The notes under the pieces: model-generated
Told to the model about the DNA's origin: nothing
Seen by the model: the letters and a program-made list of their open reading frames with translations, nothing else
Databases searched by the model: none
Origin: an uncultured Clostridia bacterium
GTDB taxonomy: Bacteria; Bacillota; Clostridia; Saccharofermentanales; Saccharofermentanaceae
Direction of reading: 5' to 3'
DNA length: 64,000 nucleotides
Assembly (NCBI GenBank): GCA_947303185.1
Contig: CAMYXF010000007.1
Coordinates: forward strand, 1 to 64,000
Shown here: one piece after another, positions 27,108 to 36,308 of the stretch
How the letters are laid out: the number at the start of each line of letters is the position of its first letter
How positions within the stretch are numbered: position 1 is the stretch's first letter
Translations under genes and position numbers: made by a program

Positions 27108-28286
27108 ATGACTAAAGTAGACATCTTCTCAGGATTTCTGGGAGCAGGCAAAACAACATTGATCAAGAAGCTTATCGCTGACGGTTACAACGGCGCTAAG
27201 CTCGTACTTATCGAAAACGAGTTCGGCCAGATCGGCATCGACGGCGGGTTCCTTAAGGAGTCCGGCATCAACATCACAGAGATGAATTCCGGATGCATCT
27301 GCTGCAGCCTCGTTGGCGACTTCGGCACAGCATTGAAGGACGTTATCGACCAGTTCGCACCCGACAGAATCCTCATCGAACCTTCCGGCGTAGGCAAGCT
27401 CTCTGACGTAGTTGCTGCCGTTAAGCGCGTTGAAGGCACAGAGATCTGCGGAACGGTTACAGTTATCGACGCATCCAAGTGCCGCATCTACCTTAAGAAC
27501 TTCAAGGAGTTCTATGAGAACCAGATCAAGTATGCAGGCACGATCATTTTGAGCCGTACAGGCAACATCGCCCAGGATAAGCTCGATCAGGCTATCGCTC
27601 TTATCCGTGAGATCAACGATCACTCACAGATCATCACAACCCCTTGGGACGAGCTCTCCGGAGTACAGATCCTCAAGGCGATCGAAGAGCCTCTTACAGC
27701 TGCTGACATGGCTGCTGCACTTCTTGAGGCCGAACAGCACGAGCATGAGCATCACCATCATCATGAGCACGGTGAGGATTGTGAGTGCGAAGAGTGCAAG
27801 GGACATCACCATCACGACCATGACGATGACGATGATGATGATGACGAGCACGAGCACCATCACCACCATGATCACGATGACGATGATCATGATGAACACG
27901 AACATCATCACCATCACGACCACGATGATGACGACGATGACGACGATGAGCATGAACACCATCATCACGATCATGACCACGAGCATGAGCATCATCATCA
28001 CCATCATGCTGACGAAGTTTTCGATTCCATCGGATTCGAGACTTCCAAGCGTTTCACAAAGGCTGAGATCGAGAATGCTTTGAAGGCATTGGACGACAGC
28101 GAAAAATACGGCATGATCCTCCGTTCAAAGGGTATCGTCGCAGGCGAAGACGGTACTTGGATCCACTTCGACTTCGTACCTGAAGAATCCGAAGTGAGAA
28201 CAGGCGCTTCCGATGTTACTGGCAAGATCGTAGTCATCGGTTCAGGCGTTAAGAAAGACGCAGTCAAAGAGTTATTCGGGATTTAA
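27108..28286 (+). CDS. CobW/COG0523-family GTP-binding metallochaperone with His/Asp-rich tract
   Basis: 392 residues. Walker A is GFLGAGKT (9-16), the metal-binding motif GCICC is at 62-66, and EPSGVGK is at 91-97. Between the GTPase and the C-terminal CobW domain lies an insert at about 211-300 made almost only of His, Asp and Glu. It contains repeated DEHEHHHHH-DHDDDD units and a small DCECEEC cluster. The C-terminal domain ends near 392. Family members insert or store zinc, cobalt or other metals under scarcity. It starts 24 nt after the fused partner, and its stop overlaps the trkA start (TAATG). Confidence 0.88.
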   Translation: MTKVDIFSGFLGAGKTTLIKKLIADGYNGAKLVLIENEFGQIGIDGGFLKESGINITEMNSGCICCSLVGDFGTALKDVIDQFAPDRILIEPSGVGKLSDVVAAVKRVEGTEICGTVTVIDASKCRIYLKNFKEFYENQIKYAGTIILSRTGNIAQDKLDQAIALIREINDHSQIITTPWDELSGVQILKAIEEPLTAADMAAALLEAEQHEHEHHHHHEHGEDCECEECKGHHHHDHDDDDDDDDEHEHHHHHDHDDDDHDEHEHHHHHDHDDDDDDDDEHEHHHHDHDHEHEHHHHHHADEVFDSIGFETSKRFTKAEIENALKALDDSEKYGMILRSKGIVAGEDGTWIHFDFVPEESEVRTGASDVTGKIVVIGSGVKKDAVKELFGI

Positions 28287-29668
28287 TGCTTATGGGTAAA
28301 AAAGGACTTAAGATCATCGTAGTAGGTGCCGGCAAAGTCGGCGATACGCTCGTTAACAGACTCGCAGAAGAGGGCCACGATCTGGTCATCATCGACAAGA
28401 ACGTTGACCGCCTTACAGAACTCGCAAACCTTTGCGACTGTATGGGCATCATCGGTAACGGCGCAAGCCACGAAGTGCTTGAAGAAGCAGGCATAGCAAC
28501 TGCCGATCTCTTCATCTCCGTTACCGAATCAGATGAGCTCAACCTCTTGTGCTGCACGATTGCAAAGCAGTTCAACAAGAACCTTGCAACGATCGCGCGT
28601 GTAAGAAATCCTGACTACGGTAAGGAGATCCCTTACTTAAGGTCAAAGCTCAGCCTTGAGATGATCATAAATCCTGAATATGAGGCAGCTGTCGAAGCGG
28701 CACGTATCCTCTTCCTCCCTGCTGCCATCTCCATCAACTCCTTCGCACACGGAAGTGCGGAGCTCGTTAAGATCAAGATTCCTGAAGGAAACGTTCTTGA
28801 CGGTAAGACTATCGCTTATCTCGGCAGCAACTACACAAATGACCTTGTCATCGTAGGTGTTGAGCGCGGCGACGAAGTAACCATTCCTAACGGTTCTTTC
28901 GAGCTCTCCGCAGGCGACATCATCTCATTTGTAGCAACCCGAAAAGTATGTCACTCATTCCTTAAGTCCATCGGATTTAAGACAAACTCCGTAAGGAGCA
29001 CGATAATCATCGGCGGCGGTAAGTCCGCTTACTATCTTGCCGACCAGCTTATCAAGACAGGCATCGACGTTAAGCTCATCGAGAAAGACCCTGAGCGCTG
29101 TGAAGAACTGAGCGACCTTCTCCCGAAGGCCACCATCATTAACGGCGACGGTATCAACGAATCACTCCTCGAAGAGTCAGGCATCAGAGATGTTGATTCA
29201 GTTGTTGCCCTCACGGGTATCGACGAAGAGAACATCATGCTTACCCTCTTTGCAAGACAGATCTCCAAGGACATCAAGTCCGTTACAAAGATCAACAAGA
29301 TAAGCTTTACAGACGTTATCAACCGTTTGGATCTCGGCAGCGTTATCTACCCTAAGCTGATAACTTCCGAGGCCATCATCACATATGCACGTGCAAGACA
29401 GGCTTCCATCGGAAGCAACGTCGAAGTTATGTATCATCTTTTCGACGAGCGTGCAGAAGCAATCGAGTTCAAGGTAAAAGAGCCTTCAAGTGCTACGGGC
29501 AAGCAGCTCAAGGACATGAAGCTCAAGCCCAACACGCTCGTATCGTTCATCAACCGTTCAGGCAAGATCATTATTCCTAAGGGTAACGACTCCATCGAAG
29601 TCGGCGACAGCGTAATGATCGTCACAAAGAATAAGGGATTTACCACCTTAACTGATATCGTAAGATGA
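28286..29668 (+). CDS. trkA: Trk potassium uptake regulator TrkA
   Basis: Peripheral cytosolic subunit that gates TrkH by binding NAD(H) or nucleotides. The 460 residues form two RCK halves. The first Rossmann motif is IIVVGAGKVGDTL near residue 10, the second TIIIGGGKSAYYLADQL near 235, and each is followed by an RCK-C domain. It overlaps the CobW gene by one base. An alternative ATG at 28292 is possible; ribosome binding sites for both are weak, so translation may depend on coupling. It overlaps trkH by 4 nt (ATGA). Confidence 0.93.
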   Translation: MLMGKKGLKIIVVGAGKVGDTLVNRLAEEGHDLVIIDKNVDRLTELANLCDCMGIIGNGASHEVLEEAGIATADLFISVTESDELNLLCCTIAKQFNKNLATIARVRNPDYGKEIPYLRSKLSLEMIINPEYEAAVEAARILFLPAAISINSFAHGSAELVKIKIPEGNVLDGKTIAYLGSNYTNDLVIVGVERGDEVTIPNGSFELSAGDIISFVATRKVCHSFLKSIGFKTNSVRSTIIIGGGKSAYYLADQLIKTGIDVKLIEKDPERCEELSDLLPKATIINGDGINESLLEESGIRDVDSVVALTGIDEENIMLTLFARQISKDIKSVTKINKISFTDVINRLDLGSVIYPKLITSEAIITYARARQASIGSNVEVMYHLFDERAEAIEFKVKEPSSATGKQLKDMKLKPNTLVSFINRSGKIIIPKGNDSIEVGDSVMIVTKNKGFTTLTDIVR

Positions 29669-31131
29669 ACATAAGAATGCTGGTTTACATCCTGGGCAAA
29701 GTCCTGCTCATTGAAGGCGCGCTTATGCTTTTGCCTGTCATCTGCGGACTTTTCTATGGTGAGGTCGAAGTTTTCTACTACATCGGCCTGGCGGCGATCT
29801 ATATCGGTGCCGGCTTCCTGATCTCAATGAAAAAGCCAAAGAACATGACCATCTTCATCAAAGACGGCTGTGTTGCGACGGCTCTTTCATGGCTCGTATT
29901 AAGTACCTGCGGATGTATTCCTTTCATGCTCACAAAAGAGATTCCCTCATTCACTGACGCAATGTTTGAAACGGCATCCGGCTTTACCACAACCGGTGCG
30001 AGCATACTTACAGACGTTGAGGCAATGTCACACACGTCTCTTATGTGGCGTTCTCTCACCCACTGGATCGGCGGCATGGGCGTTCTCGTTTTCCTTCTTG
30101 CCGTAGTCCCCATGACAGGCGGCTCCAATATGAACCTCATGAGAGCAGAAAGCCCCGGACCTACAGTCGGCAAGATCGTGCCCAAGGTCAGACAAACGGC
30201 CAAGATGCTCTATCTCATTTACCTCGTAATGACCGTAACAGAGATCATTCTTCTCTTCGTATGCGGAATGCCTCTGTTCGATAGTATCTGCTCCGCATTC
30301 GGTACTGCAGGTACGGGTGGTTTCGGCGTAAAGAACGACAGCTTTGCATCTTACGCTCCAATCCTCCAGTGGATCGTCGGCGTCTTCATGATCATGTTCG
30401 GTGCGAACTTCAATTTCTACTATTACATCACGACAAAGCAGATCTCCAAGGCATTCAAGATGAGCGAGGTCAGGGTTTATCTCGCCGTAGTTGCCGTCGC
30501 AACTGCGATCATATTCTTCTCACTAAAAGGTATGTACAGCGGAACAGAAGAGACATTAAGACATGCTTTCTTCCAGGTATCCACCATCATCACGACAACC
30601 GGTTTTGCCACTACAGACTTTGATCTCTGGCCTTCGATTTGCAGGTTCCTGATCCTCTCCCTCATGATCATCGGCGCATGCGCAAGTTCCACCGGTGGCG
30701 GTGTTAAGATCGCCAGATTCCAGATCATGTTCAAGTCGATCAAAAGAGAGATCAATACATATCTTCACCCCAGAACGGTCAAGAAGATACACATCGACGG
30801 CAAGCCTGTAGACGGCGACATCGAGCATTCAGTTGCCATCTACTTCTTCATTTATCTCGTAACTTTTGCATCGTCGATGTTCATCGTCGCATTCGAAGGA
30901 CACGACCTCGTTACGGTCTTCTCTTCCGTTGCGGCAACGCTCAACAACATCGGTCCGGGTCTCTCACTCGTAGGACCTACACACAACTATGCATTCTTCT
31001 CTGACATATCCAAGTGGGTATTCATTTTCGACATGCTCGCAGGAAGACTTGAACTCTTACCGCTCATCGTATTCCTCAACCCTTCCACATATAAGGGAAT
31101 ATACAAAAAGACCCCGACGTATCAGGGCTGA
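29665..31131 (+). CDS. trkH: Trk potassium channel subunit TrkH
   Basis: Integral membrane K+ translocating subunit, 488 residues. The four pore-loop repeats of the superfamily of K+ transporters can be seen: SGFTTTGASIL near residue 105, GTAGTGGFGVK near 213, ITTTGFATTDFD near 310 and NNIGPGLSLVG near 428. Each holds a selectivity-filter glycine. It is the last gene of the operon, 27 nt from the convergent helicase gene, and I see no strong hairpin in that gap. Confidence 0.95.
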   Translation: MNIRMLVYILGKVLLIEGALMLLPVICGLFYGEVEVFYYIGLAAIYIGAGFLISMKKPKNMTIFIKDGCVATALSWLVLSTCGCIPFMLTKEIPSFTDAMFETASGFTTTGASILTDVEAMSHTSLMWRSLTHWIGGMGVLVFLLAVVPMTGGSNMNLMRAESPGPTVGKIVPKVRQTAKMLYLIYLVMTVTEIILLFVCGMPLFDSICSAFGTAGTGGFGVKNDSFASYAPILQWIVGVFMIMFGANFNFYYYITTKQISKAFKMSEVRVYLAVVAVATAIIFFSLKGMYSGTEETLRHAFFQVSTIITTTGFATTDFDLWPSICRFLILSLMIIGACASSTGGGVKIARFQIMFKSIKREINTYLHPRTVKKIHIDGKPVDGDIEHSVAIYFFIYLVTFASSMFIVAFEGHDLVTVFSSVAATLNNIGPGLSLVGPTHNYAFFSDISKWVFIFDMLAGRLELLPLIVFLNPSTYKGIYKKTPTYQG

Positions 31132-31158
31132 TCTTCACATCTCGAAAACAGGGACTTA

Positions 31159-32277
31159 TCAGATCTCGTACGGCTTGGGATCTATCTTCGTGTATCTGAT
31201 TATCTCTTCCATTCTGGGACGGTCGAGATAAGCGACAAATGAGAATGCCTTTCCCGCTTTGCCGGCACGCGCGGTACGTCCGATCCTGTGCAGATAGAGT
31301 TCATTCTCCTTGGGAATATCGTAGTTAAATACTGCTTCAATGTCATCGACATCGATGCCTCTTGCAACGACGTCAGTAGCTACGAGAACATCAAACTTAT
31401 CGGCTCTGTACATGTCCATTACCCTGTTTCTTTCCCTCTGGCTGCAGTCGCCGTGAAGGATTTTCGCAGATACTCCGGCAGCCGTCAGCTGCTCACCGAC
31501 TTTGGTTGTCTGGACCTTTGTATTGCAGAAGACTATCGTTTTTCTTAAGTCTTCTTTTGCCATGATCATTACTATGTTCTTGAGTTTGTCCTTCTCCGGA
31601 CACTCAACGATATATTCATCGATATCAGGGTGGTCTTCAGCCTTGGGCATGACGTCGATCTCGGCGCTGCCAGACATGAATTCCCATGTGATGTTCTGGA
31701 TCTCTCGGGGCATCGTCGCGGAGAATAATGCGATCTGCTTATCCTTCGGAGTCAATGCCATTATCTTTCTAATATCATTAATAAAACCCATCTTGAGCAT
31801 CTCATCAGCCTCATCAAGAACGAGGGTGTAGATGTTGGAGATGTCTACGAGTTTACGCTGGCACATGTCGATAAGACGGCCCGGAGTTGCAACTATGACC
31901 TGAGGTTTCTTCTGCACCTTCTCGGCCTGGAGACGCATGCTCTGGCCTCCGATAAGAGCGGCAATCCTGAAGCCCTTAATAAACTTGGCAAGGCCTTTAA
32001 GCTCAGTCGTGATCTGTAAAGCGAGCTCTCTTGTCGGACAGAGGATCAGGGCCTGGACGAACTTCGAATCCATGTTGAGATATTCAAGGATCGGAATACC
32101 GAAAGCAAACGTCTTGCCTGTTCCTGTAGGCGCCTTTGCAATCACGCTGAAATTATCCATCAGAAGCGGAATCGCTTTCTGCTGGATCGTAGTAGGTCTC
32201 TTAACGCCCATCTTCTTCAGGGCGTCCATGACCTCAGGTGACAGGTCAAGGTCTGCAAATGTTGTTATTTCATCCAT
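31159..32277 (-). CDS. DEAD-box ATP-dependent RNA helicase
   Basis: Cytosolic RNA helicase of 372 residues. Motifs in order: Q motif around PTTIQQKAIP, motif I APTGTGKTF, motif II LDEADEM, motif III FSATMP, motif V ATDVVARGIDV and motif VI HRIGRTARAG. It ends soon after the helicase core, so it lacks the RNA-binding tails of CshA or DbpA. It may serve in ribosome assembly or mRNA turnover. The ribosome binding site is weak (GTGAG). Confidence 0.9.
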   Translation of the reverse strand: MDEITTFADLDLSPEVMDALKKMGVKRPTTIQQKAIPLLMDNFSVIAKAPTGTGKTFAFGIPILEYLNMDSKFVQALILCPTRELALQITTELKGLAKFIKGFRIAALIGGQSMRLQAEKVQKKPQVIVATPGRLIDMCQRKLVDISNIYTLVLDEADEMLKMGFINDIRKIMALTPKDKQIALFSATMPREIQNITWEFMSGSAEIDVMPKAEDHPDIDEYIVECPEKDKLKNIVMIMAKEDLRKTIVFCNTKVQTTKVGEQLTAAGVSAKILHGDCSQRERNRVMDMYRADKFDVLVATDVVARGIDVDDIEAVFNYDIPKENELYLHRIGRTARAGKAGKAFSFVAYLDRPRMEEIIRYTKIDPKPYEI

Positions 32278-32355
32278 TTAATATGCTCACTTAATTTCTT
32301 TCGACGCCAACTATACCACATGCCCTTAAGTATATGTAGTAGTTATTATAATAAT

Positions 32356-32383
32356 GAGGGACAGGATTAATCTCCTGTCCCTC
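32356..32383 (-). terminator. Hairpin terminator after the InlB-repeat protein gene
   Basis: Perfect 11-bp stem: GAGGGACAGGA (32356-32366) pairs with TCCTGTCCCTC (32373-32383) around a 6-nt loop. On the minus strand it is followed by ATTATTATAATAAC, A/T-rich but not a pure T-run. Confidence 0.7.
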
Positions 32384-32405
32384 GTGCAATTTACTGTTTA
32401 ATCGC

Positions 32406-35400
32406 TTACTTTACGCCGCGGCGCTTGATTACGATGAAGATCGGAATCGCTATGACAACGAGACCTGCAACTGCAGCCAGTGCGATCCACAGAGCTGTGT
32501 TGTTGGGCTTCACAGTCGGTTCTTCGACCGGTGTTTCATTACCTGTTTCTGTCTCAACTACCTCTTCAGTTATCTTAACAGGCTCATCTCCGTCAGCAAC
32601 GATCAGCTCGACTTCAGCAGTACCATCGTCATAAACGATTGTGATCGTGTGTTCGCCTGCTTCGAGGCCGTCAAATGCATCTGCTCTGATGATTACTGAG
32701 CTGTTATCTTCAGCGAGCTCATAGTTGTAGTAATCAACTTCAACGCCATCGATGAGGACTCCCTTGAAGTGGGATCCGATTGAATCGTTATCCTTGCTTC
32801 TCTCAATTTCTACCGTGATGTCCTCAGCGTTATTGAGGTCTACTGTTGTGCTTCCCATACCAACTACAGCGTATGTAGCTTCAATTTCCGGTGAGCCCTT
32901 GATCCACTTAGCGTAGAGAGTGATATCAGATGTGATAACTGTTGCAAAGCTGAACGGCTTTGTAAGAGCAGCATCGATATACCAGCCACCGAAAGTATAT
33001 CTTTCTCTTAGAGGTTCTTCAGGCTTGAAAGCAACTCCGCCTTCAGCAACCAGCTGGGATACGATTTCAGAGCCGCCATTTGTTACAAACGCAACCGTGA
33101 AGTACTTGTAATTAATACTATCCTTTGCGATAGGCTTGGAAGTATATGTTGCCTTGTAAACTGTCTCGCCTGTTACCTTGGAGATCTCCTTATCCCAACC
33201 TGCGAAAGTAAATGTCTCATCTACAGTTGCTGATTTAGTAGGAGTGTCCTTCTCATATACTGGGAACTTACCATACTCAACTTCGCTGGTCTGGAGAACA
33301 GTGCCGTCTTCGTTAGTAAATGTGATCTTGTACTTATTGACTGTGGATGTGTAAACAGCTGTGTAAGTAATATCCTTTGTTACCAGCGTTGTATCGTTGT
33401 CCCAGCCTGCGAAAGTATATGTGTACTGGGCAGTAGGCTTCTTTGTAGGATTTGCCATATGCTGATAGGAAGCAGTGCTGCCAAAAGGCATCTCGCTCTC
33501 CTGGAGAACTGTACCATCGTCGTTCTTATATGTAACTGTGTACATGTTGATCTCGAAGTTAGCTTTCAGATTACGCGCACCTGTAACTGTAAATGTGTAT
33601 TCAGAATCTGTGCTTACCTCTGTTCCGTTCTCTGTCCAATTGACAAAATGATATCCTTTATCAGGTGTAGCAGTTACCGTTATGCTTTCGGAGTGCTTGT
33701 AAGTATCCCCTCCCGAGACAGATCCATGTTCACCCGAAGAAAGACTTATGTCATAGCTTAAAAGAGTAAAATTGGCATTTAAGGTGACATCACTCATAAC
33801 CGTAAACTTGTAGTTGGGGTCGGTGCTGACTTCATCGCCGGCTGAATCCGTCCAATTGACAAAACGATATCCATTACTGGGCGAAACAGATAGTTGTGCT
33901 TCATCACCGTACACCAATCCCGTCGGAGCAGAAGCAGTGCCACCTTCTGAAGATGTTACTGTAACGGTATACGGGTTCTTCGCAATTTCAACAATTACTT
34001 CGGTAGTTCCTTCAACAGTAAAAGTGTAAGAAACATCGCCGATTTCCTTTGTGACAACAGTGTCTCCTGAAGTAATCTTCCACTTTTCTATATGATATCC
34101 GTATTGAAGATCTACTGTTATAGTAGCTTCTTCGCCGTAATTTTTTGTGCTGCTTGCTTCTACTGAACCGCCTGCAGTATCCGTAACAGAAACACTGACA
34201 GTATACGGCCTGGGTGATGCAGCATACGTAGCCTGATATGTTGCGGCACTTGTAACAGCAGGAAGACCATCTTTGTATACTGTATTTTCTGTTGAAGTAT
34301 CTTTCCAACCATCGAAGGTGTATACACTCTCTTTGGTCGGGGACTTTGTAGGAACTGCTGGTGTAGGCACTACACCATAATTATATGTTGTACTCGCGAT
34401 AAGGCTACCATCCTCGTCTTTAAATGTAACCGTATGAGTACTAGGGGCCCATTTAGCCTTCAGCGTTATAGGTTCTCCACTATAAGTTGAATCTATAGTA
34501 ATGGAGTTGTCTGCTTTGACAGTTACGCCGGTGACAGAAGGATCCTCCCAACCGGCAAAGGTGTGACCTGCTCTGGTAAATCCGCATGTGGGAAGAGCAG
34601 TAGTGAATCCAATTCCAACTTCCGCATCTGACATTGAACCGCCTGCAGTGCCATAATAAGCGCTGTCATTTGCATCAAATTTAACTGTGCAGGTTGTTCC
34701 CCACTGTGCATAAAGATCCTTAACGTCTGTGCTATCGACACCAGTAATTGAAACAACACATTTGTCCTGGTACTGTATTGTGCCATCAGCTGTTCTAGAC
34801 CAACCAAGGAATACTTTTCCTTCTTCTGGAGCAGCAAAAGTATTTGCATCAAGAGCTACCGAATTCGATCCAACAGTAATTGTTTGATGAGTATCACTTT
34901 CCGTTCCGCCATTTGCGTGAAAGGTTATTTCTCTTGCCCAGATTGCATATAAAGTGCAGTCTCCGTTAACAGTAATTACGGAAACTCCAGGGGTAAATAT
35001 ATATCCTGTATTTGGATCATCAAGTCTCCATCCGTATAGAACATATCCTGTTCTAGTAAAAGTCGAAGTATCAGGAGCGGGATATTCGGCAGGTTTTTCA
35101 TCATATCCAACAGGAGACATTATGCCTTCACCACCATTGGAATTGAAATAAATATTCCAGCCCTCATGCCATTGAGCACGAAGCGTTATATCTGATTCTC
35201 CAACAGTTATATTACCATGGTCGGGAATTAAGGTGTCATCCCCGTCTATTTTCCAACCTGTGAAATAGTGTCCTGCGTAAGTAAACTGATTCCTTGTAAT
35301 TGTATAAGCCCCCTCTTCGACTACTTCATCTGCCATTTCACCACTTACATTAGAACCTTCAGGAACATTAATATCGAATGATATAGTGTGAGTTTTAGAT

Positions 35401-35996
35401 TCAAAACAAGCTATATAGCTGCTATTACCAGTAACAGTAACAACATATGGATTATCTGTACTGACAGTTGAATCGGATTCACTTGTCTTCCATCCAACAA
35501 ATTTATAACCAGTATTAGGTACGGCTTTAAGTGTAACTTCACCATTCACATAAGATTTGTCATCTGCGAAGTCACCATCAAATTCAATAGTTCCCGCCCC
35601 ATCAATATTCGATACCGCAGAAAAATCGCAAGCAGTACCAAAAATGGCCTTTACAGTATGGTTTGCACCCGTTAATGTAAAATTTGATGTTATTTCGTTT
35701 GTTTTCAATAAAGTTGATTGGTCTGTCCCGTCAAATACCCATCGGACCAAGATACAACCTTCGCTAGGTTTTGCATGAAGTGTTTTCACATCATTTTTCT
35801 GATAATCACCGGAAGTAATATTCGTATCGCCATTATCGTTTTCAATCCAAACAGTTCCCTTAGAAGAATCATTTGTTTCAACTTCCAAATGACATTCACC
35901 ATCTGCATATACTTGCAAAGCATTCAGCGGCAACGCAGCCATAACGACTGCGATGGAAATAACAACAATCAAGAACGATCTCAGTTTGTTACTCAT
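32406..35996 (-). CDS. Large secreted InlB B-repeat surface protein
   Basis: 1196 residues. A signal peptide (MSNKLRSFLIVVISIAVVMA, cleaved near the following VYA-DG) leads into at least a dozen beta-grasp repeats. These are of the InlB B-repeat (Listeria-Bacteroides repeat) type, with motifs such as YTFAGWD, FTRTGYVLYGWR and YTFGGWYID, and of the divergent Bacterial-repeat type (KGYHFVNWTENG, GYRFVNW). A proline/glutamate linker, one transmembrane helix (about 1168-1189) and KRRGVK end the protein. No LPxTG is present, so it is held by the helix rather than by sortase. AGGAAAGG precedes the ATG at 35996. Such proteins often act in adhesion, but no specific binding site is visible. Confidence 0.85.
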   Translation of the reverse strand: MSNKLRSFLIVVISIAVVMAALPLNALQVYADGECHLEVETNDSSKGTVWIENDNGDTNITSGDYQKNDVKTLHAKPSEGCILVRWVFDGTDQSTLLKTNEITSNFTLTGANHTVKAIFGTACDFSAVSNIDGAGTIEFDGDFADDKSYVNGEVTLKAVPNTGYKFVGWKTSESDSTVSTDNPYVVTVTGNSSYIACFESKTHTISFDINVPEGSNVSGEMADEVVEEGAYTITRNQFTYAGHYFTGWKIDGDDTLIPDHGNITVGESDITLRAQWHEGWNIYFNSNGGEGIMSPVGYDEKPAEYPAPDTSTFTRTGYVLYGWRLDDPNTGYIFTPGVSVITVNGDCTLYAIWAREITFHANGGTESDTHQTITVGSNSVALDANTFAAPEEGKVFLGWSRTADGTIQYQDKCVVSITGVDSTDVKDLYAQWGTTCTVKFDANDSAYYGTAGGSMSDAEVGIGFTTALPTCGFTRAGHTFAGWEDPSVTGVTVKADNSITIDSTYSGEPITLKAKWAPSTHTVTFKDEDGSLIASTTYNYGVVPTPAVPTKSPTKESVYTFDGWKDTSTENTVYKDGLPAVTSAATYQATYAASPRPYTVSVSVTDTAGGSVEASSTKNYGEEATITVDLQYGYHIEKWKITSGDTVVTKEIGDVSYTFTVEGTTEVIVEIAKNPYTVTVTSSEGGTASAPTGLVYGDEAQLSVSPSNGYRFVNWTDSAGDEVSTDPNYKFTVMSDVTLNANFTLLSYDISLSSGEHGSVSGGDTYKHSESITVTATPDKGYHFVNWTENGTEVSTDSEYTFTVTGARNLKANFEINMYTVTYKNDDGTVLQESEMPFGSTASYQHMANPTKKPTAQYTYTFAGWDNDTTLVTKDITYTAVYTSTVNKYKITFTNEDGTVLQTSEVEYGKFPVYEKDTPTKSATVDETFTFAGWDKEISKVTGETVYKATYTSKPIAKDSINYKYFTVAFVTNGGSEIVSQLVAEGGVAFKPEEPLRERYTFGGWYIDAALTKPFSFATVITSDITLYAKWIKGSPEIEATYAVVGMGSTTVDLNNAEDITVEIERSKDNDSIGSHFKGVLIDGVEVDYYNYELAEDNSSVIIRADAFDGLEAGEHTITIVYDDGTAEVELIVADGDEPVKITEEVVETETGNETPVEEPTVKPNNTALWIALAAVAGLVVIAIPIFIVIKRRGVK

Positions 35997-36056
35997 AAAA
36001 CTAACCTTTCCTATCAGTCTGTTGCCCAAAGAATCCCTTATTCAGCTGAGCGCAGA

Positions 36057-36105
36057 GATAACAGCTTTTCTATTTGCCGGCGGCCTACGAATAGACATAG
36101 TTATC
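36057..36105 (-). other. Potential structured leader upstream of the InlB-repeat gene
   Basis: Nested inverted repeats lie 61-109 nt before the start codon: GATAAC / GTTATC outermost (36057-36062 with 36100-36105), CTATT / AATAG inside, and GCC / GGC at the tip. I checked for a c-di-GMP-I riboswitch because a diguanylate cyclase lies nearby, but the conserved GGGCAAACC and GACGCAAAGC elements are missing. Confidence 0.35.
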
Positions 36106-36263
36106 CTTAGACCTTTTTATCCATGATAAATGTATTTTCCCATAACATTAAAAATAAATAAAGAAGTTGAACGTTCTTGTCACATTAAATATTTGTGACA
36201 TTTTTCTCTTTTACCGTCACGCTTCTCCCTCTCATTTGCCCCTTTAATTGCCGCGAACTGATT

Positions 36264-36269
36264 TATAAT
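36264..36269 (+). promoter_or_regulatory. Putative -10 element before the deoB-deoC fusion
   Basis: A perfect TATAAT lies 40 nt before the ATG at 36309. No good -35 hexamer is found 16-18 nt upstream, so the promoter is only tentative and might need an activator. Confidence 0.35.
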
Positions 36270-36308
36270 AAGGTCAGATGAATTAACCGTGATAAGGAGT
36301 CCTTTCGT

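Noticed and set aside
27624..28007. ORF of 127 residues on the minus strand made of Met and Val
   Set aside because: It is the antisense shadow of the His/Asp tract of CobW and has no credible protein composition.
36030..36150. c-di-GMP-I riboswitch before the InlB-repeat gene
   Set aside because: The conserved GGGCAAACC and GACGCAAAGC segments are not present on either strand.
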